This document shows, piece by piece, positions 22,732-31,679 of a stretch of 64,000 nucleotides of DNA. The translations under genes and the position numbers were made by a program. Origin of the DNA: Eledone cirrhosa. Taxonomy: Eukaryota > Mollusca > Cephalopoda > Octopoda > Eledonidae. Below the pieces are notes generated by a model that saw only the letters and a list, made by a program, of their open reading frames with translations, was not told where the DNA came from and ran no database searches. Position 1 is the stretch's first letter; every line of letters begins with the position of its first letter. The DNA lies in NCBI GenBank assembly GCA_964016885.1, contig OZ024744.1, positions 22,012,298-22,076,297 on the forward strand, written 5' to 3'.

Positions 22732-23905
22732 GTTGGTGGAGAAGAGTTGACGAAAAGGACGAAAATGTGTACTTACCTTTTCGTTTCTTGGAGATCGGAT
22801 TGTTCAATCTCCATTTCATTTCTGGTGGGGTGTTGGGTGGGGTGGAGAAACGTTTTAATAAGACGCGGTTAATAGGTTTGTAACAGGGGTTGCCAACATC
22901 CTGCGAAAACTGTTCTTTCAACCCCTGATCGGTTTCTATCGAAACCCTTATTAGTTTTAGGTGTGGTGACGATTCTGCTTTGACGAAAGTTTTGCCCTCC
23001 GTCTCCACCTTGGCGTTTTGGGAGATGACCTCCATCAAACTCTTGTTGTTTGTGTTGATGTATGCGTATTGTTGTTTTTGTTTTGGTTGTGTTGTTCTAG
23101 TTTGTTGTTCGTCTGTGAGTTTTCTTTTTTGTGTTTGGGGTGGTGTTGGTGTTTGTTTGGTTGGTAGGGGAGGGTTTGGTTGTGGTGCTGTTTGTGTTGT
23201 TGTTTGTGTCTGTGCTTGTGTGTTGGTGTTGGTAAAAGTACTTTTTTTTTAAGATTTGTTTGTAACGGGCAGGAGGCTTTTAGGTGTGATGTGCTTGCAA
23301 ATCGAAAACAATGTGGCTTCTCCCCTCAGTTACGATGTTGATGTAGTTCTGGTTGTAGACCAGCACTCTTTCGGGGATTTTGGAAATTCTTTCTGGTGTC
23401 ATTTGTATCAGAATTTCCAAATTTGTCCCTGCCCACCTTTGTCTGGTCGACTTCCTGACCGAAAGAATTGTATCAATTTCTGGCTCTATAAAACCCGCTA
23501 AGATCCACCAAATGTTGATGTTTGGTGGTATATTATTTATTTTAATTTTTTCTGTTCTTTTTCCTATGTAAGTAGGGAAAAAGGTGTGCGTTTTTGTGCG
23601 AAAATATTTCCATATAGTCTGGCCCTCTGCATAAAATCAATGTCCGGCAGAGTCTCTTTCAAGATGGTTTCAATTTCCCCTTGACTGAGGAAGACCGGTT
23701 TTTTCGTTTGATTTGAAACAGTTCTGAAAGTTACTGTCTTTCGAACTCTTTCTCGTTTAATTTGCAAGGGCGAGTTTATATGAAACCCACCCTTTTTTCA
23801 AAGGCTATGAATTGTTTTGCATCGGTCAACATTTGTTTGGAGTTGGTTATGTCGATGCGTTTGTACTTTGTTTTATTTATCACAGTCTGTGCGAATGTTG
23901 TTTTT
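22724..23905 (-). pseudogene. LINE copy B ORF1, partial and frameshifted
   Basis: Remnants in at least three frames. From 5': FAQTVINKTKYKRIDITNSK near 23,870; a 67-codon stretch 23,767-23,564 (VTFRTVSNQTKKPVFLSQGE); decayed sequence; and the last 104 codons 23,038-22,724, ending at a TAG inside the ORF2 start. Sequence between 23,041 and 23,250 is T/G-rich (TTGTTGTTTGTG type), corresponding to a Gln/Asn/Thr/Lys-rich segment. No known ORF1 domain is recognised; the assignment rests on position and on similarity to copy C. Confidence 0.65.
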
Positions 23906-24020
23906 TCAATTTTGTTGTATATATATAGGGAAAAAAGATGTTGTATATGTATAGGGAAAAAAGATGAAATTGAAAATGCAACTGGAGTTTTTTTTTTTAA
24001 ATATACATTTATTTATTTCC

Positions 24021-24153
24021 TTTACCGGTTTCGCAGTTCTTCTACTTTTCAAACGTAGTATTGAGATGGAGGGATTGTGGTTTTTCTCACAAAAACCACA
24101 CACCCTCCATCTCAATTCTACTTTTGAAGAGCAGAAGAACTGCGAAACCGGTA
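24021..24153. repeat. Inverted repeat with GAAACCGGTA ends
   Basis: 24,021-24,086 and 24,093-24,151 are reverse complements, closing on AAAACCACA, with outer edges CTTTACCGGTTTCGCAG and CTGCGAAACCGGTAAG. A diverged copy of the left half lies at 25,070-25,215 in reverse orientation. Confidence 0.85.
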
Positions 24154-24155
24154 AG

Positions 24156-24160
<5 letters not shown>
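24118..24160 (+). ncRNA. Degenerate hammerhead-like motif (HH-4)
   Basis: TTGAAGA (24,124-24,130, C3 changed to T), stem II GCAG / CTGC (loop AAGAA), GAAA (24,144-24,147), a 6-nt palindromic stem III ACCGGT and then A. Stem I is weak (2 bp in register). The spacing is right, but the core change and poor stem I make activity unlikely. Confidence 0.3.

Positions 24161-24166
<6 letters not shown>

Positions 24167-24226
<60 letters not shown>
24167..24226. repeat. (TA)n microsatellite
   Basis: About 60 bp of TA followed by a short (AAATT)n run at 24,227-24,250. Confidence 0.96.
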
Positions 24227-24230
<4 letters not shown>

Positions 24231-24374
24231 TAAATTAAATTAAATTAAATCTGTTTTCCGTTTATTTTTCACCGAAAGTAGTTTTTGAATGCATCTTCTC
24301 TTTTCATGATTTCCGGATTACATTGAGTTCTTCATACGGATTGGACACTACCGTAAACTTTTGGTAGATTTATC

Positions 24375-24419
<45 letters not shown>

Positions 24420-24529
24420 ATGTGTGTGTTTAATTATACATAGATATATATATACATATATATATATCTATATATATATAATAAATAACATAAATAAGTC
24501 AAATGTTTAAAATTTGGCTTCGTTTATTA

Positions 24530-24582
24530 CTGCTATATATATATCGGTGACAGCCATCTTTGGCTGTGACCTCTTCAGGCAG
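24530..24582 (-). ncRNA. Hammerhead ribozyme-like motif (HH-5), core change A14 to U
   Basis: Minus strand: stem I CTGC / GCAG (4 bp), core CTGAAGA, stem II GGTCACAGCC / GGCTGTCACC (9 of 10 paired, with C-C again at position 4), loop AAAGAT, then GATA instead of GAAA, stem III palindrome ATATATAT, A opposite 24,534 at the cleavage position, then an AATAAACG segment downstream. Pairing is excellent, but the conserved A14 is replaced, so this copy is probably inactive. Confidence 0.55.
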
Positions 24583-25230
24583 ACCGAATTAGTGTGGTAG
24601 AGACGAGTACACATGTTGTTGAGGTGTTTAACGTTGTCAATACTCTGATATGCCCAGTTCCTGGTTGGGTTGTTGTGTCACTGAGTAACTGGAATCATAT
24701 GAATTTAAACAAACGAATTTCAGCGTCAAAGGAATCTTCTTCTCTCATAATGACGTAAACAAATCCACATAATGACGTAAAAAAAAAAGCCTTCGTGAGC
24801 CAACTTTTTTTAAGTAAAAAGAAATTCAAACAAACTGGCGCGAAAGCTGATGTGCTTATTCACTTGACTGCATCAAACAACCAAACTTCACTCATATAAG
24901 AAAAAACAACCTGAGCTCCCCTTCCCCTTTGTTTGAAGAACTTTGTAACGCGAACTGGCGCGAAATTTATTATACTTATTCACCGACCAATCAAATTACT
25001 TCTCTAAAAACCTGGCGTTTCGAGCCACTTTTTTTCCATATAAAACAAATAACGTTGAAAGACCAACCAGATGTGAGAAAAAACACAGACCCTCCATCTA
25101 AACTCTACTTTTGAAAAGCAGAAGTGCGAAACCGTTAAAGGAACCAAATAAATATGTATATTTTAAAAAAAAATAAGACTCCAATTGCATTTTCGATTTC
25201 ATGTTTTTTCCTGATATATATATATATATA

Positions 25231-25300
25231 TTGTTATACTTTGGGAGGGTCATGTTGCCAATAAGAAACACACGCTAAATTCAGAAACGAAATATATATA
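25231..25300 (+). repeat. Second copy of the 2.1-kb repeat segment
   Basis: 25,231-25,275 equals 2,093-2,137. 25,276-25,300 is the reverse complement of 2,030-2,056. Bordered by TA runs on both sides. Confidence 0.75.
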
Positions 25301-25313
25301 TATATATATATAT

Positions 25314-25455
25314 TAAAATAACAGATTAAAGTTTAAGCAAAGAATCCTTGCTTTCACCCTTAACGGCATCCTGTTAAGGGTGAAAGCAGCTCTAGGGTTC
25401 TTATATATTTGTTATATATTTAATCTTATTGAGCCCTCTTTGGATTTTATTATTA
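25314..25455. repeat. Deletion derivative of the 2.1-kb inverted-repeat element
   Basis: AACAGATTAAAGTTTAAGCA (left end of the element at 25,690) runs into CTTTCACCCTTAACGG, then directly into TGTTAAGGGTGAAAGCAG (its right end) and the same outer flank TAGGGTTCTTATATATTTG seen at 27,795. The interior is missing, leaving a short hairpin. Confidence 0.75.
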
Positions 25456-25457
25456 TT

Positions 25458-25646
25458 TGAATTGGCAGTATCGGTAGAGGGTCGGACGCCATGTTTTGAC
25501 GCATAGAGTTACGGCCCTTGCAATTCTGAGTTCAAATCCCGCCGAGGTTAACTTTGCCTTTAATCCTTACGGGGTCGATAAAATAAAGTACCAGTAATAC
25601 ACTGGGCAATTGCTGGCCTTGTGACACAAGTAGAAACAATTATTAT
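25458..25646 (+). mobile_element. tRNA-derived SINE, short form
   Basis: Head TTGGCAGTATCGGTAGAGGG, B-box-like GAGTTCAAATCCC, body CCTTACGGGGTCGATAAAAT, and a tail ending in GTAGAAACAATTATTATTAC. Nearly full length, inserted beside the inverted-repeat element. Confidence 0.88.
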
Positions 25647-26049
25647 TACTATATATATATATTATTACTATATATATATATATAATAAAATAACAGATTA
25701 AAGTTTAAGCAAAGAATCGCTGCTTTCACCCTTAACGGGATCTTCTGAAACTGAAAAATCAATCTGTGAACGCAGGGGTAAATATTTCGAAAAACGTTGT
25801 AACCGAAGGAAAACCGGAAGACGATACTTTGGTTCGTGAAGTCATTTCCTGGCAATGAACGGAAAAAAGCGAAGATAATACGTCATTATGTGGATCGGTG
25901 AGAACAATTTCACGCAAAGACAAAACCACGTTTATCGTATAAATGAAGTCGTAAACTAATATTCTATTTAGGAAACCGAATGATTCTCGGACTCAGAGTT
26001 AAGAATAATGTAAATAAATTAGTAGAACGAAAATGACAGAGGTTATTGA

Positions 26050-26545
26050 AATCAACAATAATTAAATATATACATACACGCATCCATATACGTACATACA
26101 AATGCATACGCGAAAACACCCGCCATGCATGCATATACAAGCAAGTACACATAAACACGCGCACATACATAAAGCAATGTTCGGTTACTCGGAGGGTTAT
26201 TATAAATTTAAACCAAAATTTATCCTGTTTATTGTCCGCTTTTTCCTGATTATCGACATAAAAGGCACGCCAACGCAACCTTTTAATGAACGAGTTTGTT
26301 TTCTGAATCAGGAGTTTTAGGTAAGTTTTCCTGCTTGGTACGGGTGTGTTCTTTGTAGCAATATTCAGATGTTGTTTCTGCATGATGAATATAAATCAAT
26401 AGAGTGCTCAACCGAGGTGGCATAATAGTAATAATAATAAATTTGAAGACTAAAATCCAATACACATGCATACGCGAAAACACCCGCCATGCATGCATAT
26501 GCAAGCACGTACACCTAAACCCGCGCAACACCTGTACCTGCACAC
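26050..26545. repeat. Direct duplication inside the 2.1-kb element
   Basis: 26,085-26,170 and 26,455-26,540 share ATGCATACGCGAAAACACCC and the following CATGCATGCATAT segment. Also, TTTGAAGACTAAAATCCAA (26,440-26,459) is the reverse complement of the outer flank at 27,842-27,862, pointing to a nested rearrangement. Confidence 0.7.
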
Positions 26546-27300
26546 ATACGAATGTATACACTAGATACACATAAAAAATATATATGTGTGTGCGTGTGTG
26601 TATAAATATAATTATATAAACGTATATAAATATACACACATAAATACGTATATAACGCACGCACACACATACCTACAGGTAAATACACTTATGTTCATTA
26701 AACGTACGTCAACCAAAACACAAAGTACACATATACACACATTTATATACGTGCAAACATCCATACACACACACACAAAATACGCATAAACACATAACCA
26801 TAACACATTTACCAGTATACGTAATATAATATATACACCTATAACATATACAAGCAAATATACGCACGAGAAAGTATACGTACCTTCACAAAACATACGG
26901 GTATGGTATACTTTCCGATACAAATAAGAAATGGTATAAACATAAAATATACTTAGCTACCACATTGAGACGTAAATTATCCTCGTATTGTTCGTACTAT
27001 CCGTTAGGGTATAATGTGGCGCTGTAATACAGGAAAGTGTTATGCAATTTATGTTTACAAGCCGAAATTGCCTCAGATTTTTTGTTTAAGATCTGGTCAT
27101 TGACATAAAGTATTTCCAGAGCTTCGGCGGTGCAAAGATCGCATGGTCTTTTTTTCCGTTATACGATCTAGCCTAAGCTAGGATCTCCCAGTGTAACCAA
27201 TATTGGGTGTGGTTGTCTTTTTTAGACTCCAGATATAAGCTGAAAGTGACGTCATATTCCTTCTTAAATGGTTAAGAAAAGAATGGGTGTGCATGTAAAG
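26546..27300. other. ACATAC-rich and unassigned sequence
   Basis: 26,575-26,900 is degenerate CACATA/TATGTG low-complexity sequence. 26,930-27,300 is unassigned, with no gene recognised. Confidence 0.5.
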
Positions 27301-27301
27301 T

Positions 27302-27487
27302 CGGCGGTGGATTGGCAGTAACGGTAGAGGGTCTGACGCCATGCTTTGCAGCAACGAGTTACGTCCCTTTATGGTCTGAGTTCAAATCCCGCCGAGGTTA
27401 ATTTGCCTTTCATCCTTACGGGGTTGATAAAATAAAGTACCAGTAAGGTACTGGGTAATTGCTGGCCTTGTGCCAAATGTAGAATCA
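27302..27487 (+). mobile_element. tRNA-derived SINE, short form, near full length
   Basis: GGCGGTGGATTGGCAGTAAC head, GAGTTCAAATCCC box, CATCCTTACGGGGTTGATAA body, and an AATTGCTGGCCTTGTGCC tail. Its 3' end runs directly into the right arm of the 2.1-kb element (GTAGAATCATTCGG), so the arm may start inside the SINE tail. Confidence 0.88.
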
Positions 27488-27869
27488 TTCGGTTTCCTAA
27501 ATAGAATATTAGTCTACGACTTCATTTATACCATAAACGTGGTTTTGTCTTTGCGTGTAATTGTTCTCACCACTCCATATAATGACGTATTATTTTCGCT
27601 TTTTTTCGTTCATTGCCAGGGAATGTCTTCACAAACCAAAGTATCGTCTTCCTGTTTTCCTTCAGTTGCAACGTTTTTCGAAATATTTACACCTGCGTTC
27701 ACAGATTGATTTTTTAGTTTCAGAATATCCCGTTAAGGGTGAAAGCAGCGATTCTTTGCTTAAACTTTAATCTGTTATTTTAATAAATGTTTGCACTAGG
27801 GTTCTTATATATTTGATATATATTTATCCTTATCGAGCCCTCTTTGGATTTTAGTCTTCAAATTTATTA

Positions 27870-28008
27870 TTATTACTATATTATATCAACTAGAAATTAA
27901 TTGACATATATATATATCTAAAATAAACATATGAAACAATCATAGGGAATAATTTGTAAAAGTGGATATGGCGCATGTCTCTCGAACATGACATCCTTAA
28001 TTTAATTT

Positions 28009-28044
<36 letters not shown>

Positions 28045-28180
28045 GGTTTGTTGTTTCAACACTGGATTGAACTGCTCATTCCGTATGGTCAATCTCGATG
28101 TAATATTATGGAGAGCACTCAACGTAATGCAACTCACCCGTCTTCGTTTGTGTAGTTGGTGGTTTGAGTACGGAGTTAAT
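27870..28180. other. Unassigned AT-rich sequence with a (TA)n run
   Basis: (TA)n at 28,012-28,040; otherwise no gene or repeat family identified. Confidence 0.55.
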
Positions 28181-28232
28181 TATTATAAAATAACAGGAGG
28201 CTGGACTTGTGTAAATCCTTGAAAGGTTTATT

Positions 28233-28290
28233 ATACTATGATCATTTCAATGACCGGGTTCAGTATGAATCCGGTGACATCATCAGGTAT
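28233..28290 (-). ncRNA. Hammerhead ribozyme-like motif (HH-6a)
   Basis: Minus strand: stem I ATAC / GTAT (4 bp), core CTGATGA, stem II TGTCACCGG / CCGGTCATT with C-C at position 4 and an extended UUCA/UGAA inner stem (loop TAC), GAAA, stem III the 8-nt palindrome ATGATCAT, and A opposite 28,237 at the cleavage position, followed by AATAAACC. The first stem II position is a U-U mismatch. Confidence 0.7.
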
Positions 28291-28419
28291 TCAAAATATA
28301 ACAAAGGAAATAACAGATAAAATCCATGGGGCTGAAAATTAGAGACAAGAGGACGACCAACTATTTAGCGGCTTCTACCTCAGTCGCCCTATCTGTTATA
28401 TTCCTTTGTTATATTTTGA

Positions 28420-28477
28420 ATACCTGATGATGTCACCGGATTCATACTGAACCCGGTCATTGAAATGATCATAGTGT
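28420..28477 (+). ncRNA. Hammerhead ribozyme-like motif (HH-6b)
   Basis: Same as HH-6a on the plus strand: ATAC (28,420-28,423), CTGATGA (28,424-28,430), GAAA (28,462-28,465), ATGATCAT (28,465-28,472), A473 as cleavage position, GTGT (28,474-28,477). One stem I pair is U-G here where HH-6a has U-A, so pairing is kept. Confidence 0.68.
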
Positions 28478-28529
28478 AATAAACCTTTCAAGGATTTACA
28501 CCAGTCCAGCCTCCTGTTATTTTATAATA

Positions 28530-29090
28530 TATATTTAGCAGTTATAGGTTATAGATGTTATCGCCACTTTAGCGGGGTGGTAGAATCAGTGGTCGTTAGT
28601 TGCCAGTGTGGTAAGTGATAGTATCCTCGTTGGATTATCTTGTTGACATAGACGTGAGGGAAGGTCCCTCGATCTATTTACCATCTATTTACAATATTCC
28701 TTTCGTCAGGTCGCCAATTCCAGCAGCATGGATTAAAGATGTCATTGAGACACGAGTAACATAACAACGACTTCAACCGCAGTAATTAGAGATGAAATGT
28801 TTGTTTATTTATATGGTTGAAGTTACAGATAAAAAGAGGTTACAAAAGGGAATGTGCCAATGCGCCGTTAAGCCGGCAAGGCTAGGGGTGCAATATCTCA
28901 CTGCTACATTATGCGTGTTGCTGGCTCGAAGTTTCTGGTACAAGAGAGAGATTCTTCAAATCTTCGCGGGGAATTTCTTCCTCGGGGCGCGTAGGGATAC
29001 ATCCTCTTCTACTGGCGCTGATTGGCTGAACTGAGCCAAATCACGCACAGAGAATGTATGTGAGCCCGCGGAATGTAGGTCACTACATAT
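28530..29090. other. Unassigned sequence
   Basis: No gene recognised. An 80-codon plus-strand frame (28,792-29,034) has no family resemblance I can name and no conserved neighbours; it is more GC-rich than the flanks and may be the remnant of an element. Confidence 0.5.
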
Positions 29091-29094
29091 ATAT

Positions 29095-29345
29095 ATATAA
29101 GGCGAGTAAAATTCCCGAGATCCATGGACGAGTTCTCTCCAGCGGTCTCTGTCCCTCATTATCGCTGCCATGTCCTGCATCTCCAACAGACCAGTGTCTG
29201 TCCTTAGGGCATCAACATACGTTCACCTTGGTCTTCCTCTTCTAGTGTGTCCATGTAGGGGATCCCAAAGGAGTACTGAGTGCAATGTCAACTATGGATG
29301 TCGGTGAGCATGTCCAGCTAACCTCAGTCTCCTCTGTGTCACTTT
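29095..29345 (-). mobile_element. Second LINE type: C-terminal fragment, minus strand
   Basis: The minus strand encodes MQDMAAIMRDRDRWRELVHGSREFYSP (29,184 downwards in two pieces) and, upstream, the LAGHAHRH-like region. It matches 13,625-13,850. The 3' end at GGGAATTTTACTCGCC is followed by a TA run, as at 13,850. Confidence 0.8.
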
Positions 29346-29412
29346 TGAGCTGACTTTTGGGATGCTCAAAACTACTAATACAAAATACTAATACAAAAAT
29401 ACTAATACAAAA
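29346..29412. repeat. 14-bp minisatellite at an inversion junction
   Basis: About three copies of ACTAATACAAAAAT separate two parts of the same LINE type that lie in opposite orientations. The same unit, about six copies, occurs at 30,463-30,543. Confidence 0.75.
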
Positions 29413-29774
29413 AGGTATCGGATGCTGAATTTGCCGACGACATAGTTTTGGTGACAAATACAGTGAAGGAGGCAGAGGATTTGATGCGGGAGGTTGAGAC
29501 TGTGTCGATGAGTGTGGGGTTGAGAATGAATGAGACTAAAACAAAATATCTGGTAGAGAATGTTGAGAAGCCGGCTAATGTAGGCGGGAAGCCGCTGGAA
29601 TTGGTTGAGGACTTCCTGTATTTGGGAGCAAAGATTGGGAATACGGAAGATGATGTGGTTGAGAGGAAGAGCAAGGCCTGGGCGGCGTGCCACAGCTTGA
29701 GATCGGTGAGGAAGTCGCACCTTCGTAGAGACCTGAAAATCCGCCTCTTCATTGCTGTAGTGGAGTCTGTGCTG

Positions 29775-29778
<4 letters not shown>
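29413..29778 (+). mobile_element. Second LINE type: RT fragment, plus strand
   Basis: The plus-strand frame reads DAEFADDIVLVTNTVKEAED (catalytic FADD), MSVGLRMNETKTKYLVENVE, PLELVEDFLYLGAKIGNTED, SKAWAACHSLRSVRKSHLRR and FIAVVESVLL, then enters a (TA)n run. It is less decayed than the copy at 13.1 kb: the frame is continuous for over 110 codons. Confidence 0.85.

Positions 29779-29814
<36 letters not shown>
29776..29814. repeat. (TA)n microsatellite
   Basis: TA run between the LINE fragment and the 3' terminus of the Penelope-like element. Confidence 0.95.
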
Positions 29815-29817
<3 letters not shown>

Positions 29818-29824
29818 CAAGTAT

Positions 29825-29917
29825 GACCCCGACGGCAGAGCGCAAGCCGTTTCGACGGCTATTTCTGGACTAAATAAGAATTTTGGCCTGGTAAATAGCT
29901 GAACTTCTCAGGGGGTA
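29825..29917 (-). ncRNA. Decayed hammerhead-like motif at the PLE 3' end (HH-7)
   Basis: Minus strand: stem I ACCCC / GGGGT (5 bp), core CTGAGAA (expected CTGANGA, one change), stem II with GCTATTT / AAATAGC as the paired part, GAAA, stem III ACGGC / GCCGT (loop TTGCGCTCT), GTC cleavage triplet. The core change and mismatched base of stem II suggest it is inactive, but all elements occur in order at the place where PLEs are known to carry hammerheads. Confidence 0.45.
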
Positions 29918-30462
29918 TTTCCTTATATAGGAAGATAGTAATTGTCAAGAGGATTGGTCAAAAATTTGTTGTAAAGACAGATAAATCTATCATGGTATTT
30001 GGTATGAGGTAGGGGTGGCTGAACTTTCCGGTAGAACAAAGAGGGAGTGGGGGAAACCCAGTCAGGCGTTGAAAGTGAAATCTATACAGCAGATTCTAAG
30101 GATAGTGTATAAAAGGTTGAAAAAAGTGTACTGGAGAAGAGGAGGGGGTGAAAGAATAGGTAAATCGAAAGGGAGTAAAAAAAAAACATTATAAAAATAA
30201 GGAAATACATATATAAAAACAATTTCTGGTTACTACTCCATTTCTACAATCACCAAATCTCTCATTGGTATTGCTAAGCTACAGAAAAGTTTAATAGGTG
30301 GAGAAAAGGAAAAATACTAAATACGAGATTGTAGTGAAAGAATTTTATAAAGCCGGCTTTACAGGGGCTCTAACACCGCTGCTATAGATAGTTAGTAATC
30401 AGCCAATGCTATCTTACAATGACAGGTTAATAAGTTGAGAACAAAAATACTAAAATACTACA

Positions 30463-30545
30463 ACGAAACTACTAATACAAAATACTAATACAAAAATACT
30501 AATACAAAAATACTAATACAAAAATACTAATACAAAAATACCACT
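30463..30545. repeat. 14-bp minisatellite (ACTAATACAAAAAT)n
   Basis: About six tandem copies inside the 3' region of the PLE; same unit as at 29,346-29,412. Confidence 0.85.
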
Positions 30546-30879
30546 AAGAAATTTAGAAACCATAGAAATGGAGCAGCAACCAGAAAGAAAAAGAATTACT
30601 GGGGTCTAACACATCTGCTATAAAAAGCGAAATCGGCCAATTCTATCTTAAAATTACGGGGGGGGGGTGTACTGAGGCTACAGAGGACCGATGGGCTGCA
30701 TCGGGGTAGGCGAAAGGTGAAAAAAAGACGAGGAAGGAGATCTGGGGTGGAAGGACTAGGAAGAGATGGGGGGAAGAAGGAAACATAGAAGAAAAGATTA
30801 AAAATAAGTTACGTCTACTTTTGGAAGCAGGGCTTTCCCCTTACAAAATCGGAAAGTGGGGGATATCAGCCCTTGTCTA

Positions 30880-31575
30880 CCCCCCGGGTCATTATGAGGC
30901 TTGAGGGCGAGTAAGTCCTACGCAATCTGTGTTTGCATGCGGTTACGAGTTCGTCTTCCTTGTTTAGAAGTTGGTCCTTCGAAAACAGCATTTGTAATGT
31001 TTCCTCCGAGTATAAATTACACGGACGGCGTCCTCCCGTGTAAGAGTTAGCTCTGGACAGTAAGCTCCAAGTGAGATTGTAGGTTATATTATTATCTTTG
31101 AGGTCCCAGATGTGGCCCGAAAGTGTAGTGGCATGTCGCCGGGCCGGGTTTCGGAAAGTATGTCGGTGTTGGTAGAGCCGGGTCTTGAAGTCACAAGCGG
31201 TTAATCCTATATAAGCCTTGTTGGAGGTGTCTCTTCTCGTTGCACTGGTAGATCACATTACGATCTCGGCATCTGTTGTTGAGGGGGCACGTTGATCTAT
31301 CAGGGCAGTTACACCTCCTGGTCGGCTCTCCCCTGATGTCTAGGTTATTTCTTCCATAGGGGTTGAGTTTTTTGTTGTTAGAGCAGACGATGTTTTGTGC
31401 GAAGTTAGGTGTGGTGCTGTAGGAGAGGTTGATGGTGTTTTTGTTGATTATGTTGGGGTAGCGGTGTTGTAGTGGGAAGTGTTTTTCGAGGAGCCTAAAG
31501 AAGATTTTCCCGATAGGTGTTGCCACCTCGGCATTGTGGGGAGGATTGAACCACGTTACGTGGCGTGAACGGCCG
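30880..31575 (-). pseudogene. PLE protein remnant: linker zinc finger and GIY-YIG endonuclease
   Basis: Reading from 31,565: RHVTWFNPPHNAEVATPIGK, then HFPLQHRYPNIINKNTINLS and the C-x-C-x5-C-x5-C finger CNCPDRSTCPLNNRC (31,313-31,269), ending NVIYQC. This order is diagnostic of the segment between reverse transcriptase and endonuclease in Penelope-like proteins. A one-base shift after NVIYQC moves to a second frame with DTSNKAYIGLTACDFKTRLY, SGHIWDLKDNNITYNLTWSL and DELVTACKHRLRRTYSPS, the GIY-YIG nuclease domain that nicks target DNA in this class. Upstream codons (31,685-31,570) are mostly LINE tail sequence, not part of the protein. Confidence 0.88.
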
Positions 31576-31679
31576 TGTAAACACTCACGAATAGACCTTT
31601 CTAAATCAAAGTATATATGTACATAACCATGTCCAATTGCATAAATTATTAAACTTAATAATAATAACAATAATAATGA

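Larger units (their letters stand above)
19050..23905 (-). mobile_element. LINE copy B: near full-length, 5'-truncated non-LTR retrotransposon
   Basis: The most complete element in the window. In minus-strand order it has a partial ORF1 (about 23,905-22,724), ORF2 (22,731-19,287), and a 3' UTR ending near 19,050 with TTATGGCAAATAAAGAAATC followed by a short TCTA run. The 5' edge falls at a TATATATA motif near 23,905. Copy A (8.1-9.65 kb), copy C (16.3-18.9 kb) and a fragment at 31.7-32.0 kb belong to the same family. The endonuclease plus RT plus CCHC knuckle order suits the L1/Tx1-like or I/Nimb-like groups; the clade is not decided. Several frameshifts and one in-frame stop make it inactive. 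Confidence 0.92.
23953..25215. repeat. Possible 1.26-kb element with diverged terminal inverted repeats
   Basis: 23,953-24,090 (GATGAAATTGAAAATGCAAC... to the CTACTTTTCAAA segment) is matched in reverse at about 25,075-25,212 (...AATTGCATTTTCGATTTCAT). The interior holds (TA)n runs, a hammerhead-like motif (24,530-24,582) and AT-rich sequence but no gene. There is one internal diverged direct repeat (ACTGGCGCGAAA at 24,834 and 24,954). It may be one element or two copies of the same end in opposite orientation. Confidence 0.55.
25682..27787. repeat. 2.1-kb element with 305-bp inverted terminal arms
   Basis: Arms 25,682-25,986 and 27,483-27,787 are reverse complements over their full length with scattered mismatches. 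The outer edge is AATAACAGATTAAAGTTTAA; the inner edge is GAAACCGAATGATTCT. The 1.5-kb interior has no convincing ORF; it holds direct repeats (about 26,085-26,170 and 26,455-26,540, GCATACGCGAAAACACCCGC) and a SINE touching the right arm. Outer flanks 25,385-25,455 and 27,788-27,855 are in direct orientation. It could be a non-autonomous foldback/DNA element or two inverted copies of one repeat. Confidence 0.85.
28181..28529. repeat. Inverted repeat with 140-bp arms, each carrying a hammerhead-like motif
   Basis: Arms 28,181-28,319 and 28,390-28,529 are almost perfect reverse complements; the 70-bp loop is unique. The two hammerhead-like motifs point outward (minus on the left, plus on the right). 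A transcript across the locus would fold into one hairpin that competes with the ribozyme fold. Confidence 0.92.
29815..31640 (-). mobile_element. Penelope-like element (PLE), 5'-truncated
   Basis: The minus strand carries the end of a PLE protein (about 31,575-30,880) and a long 3' region ending at 29,815 against (TA)n. The reverse transcriptase core is absent; the preserved part starts just after it. The 3' terminal 60 bp (GACGGC..CAAGCCGTTTCGACGGC, plus-strand view) is the sequence found as inverted dimers at 1,285-1,400 and 12,023-12,155 and singly at 11,521-11,590, so these are ends of related elements. Within the 3' region two diverged direct repeats can be seen (about 30,360-30,425 and 30,598-30,660). 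Confidence 0.85.

Noticed and set aside
28792..29034. 80-codon plus-strand frame as a gene
   Set aside because: No recognisable family, no start or splice support, and the surroundings are repeats.
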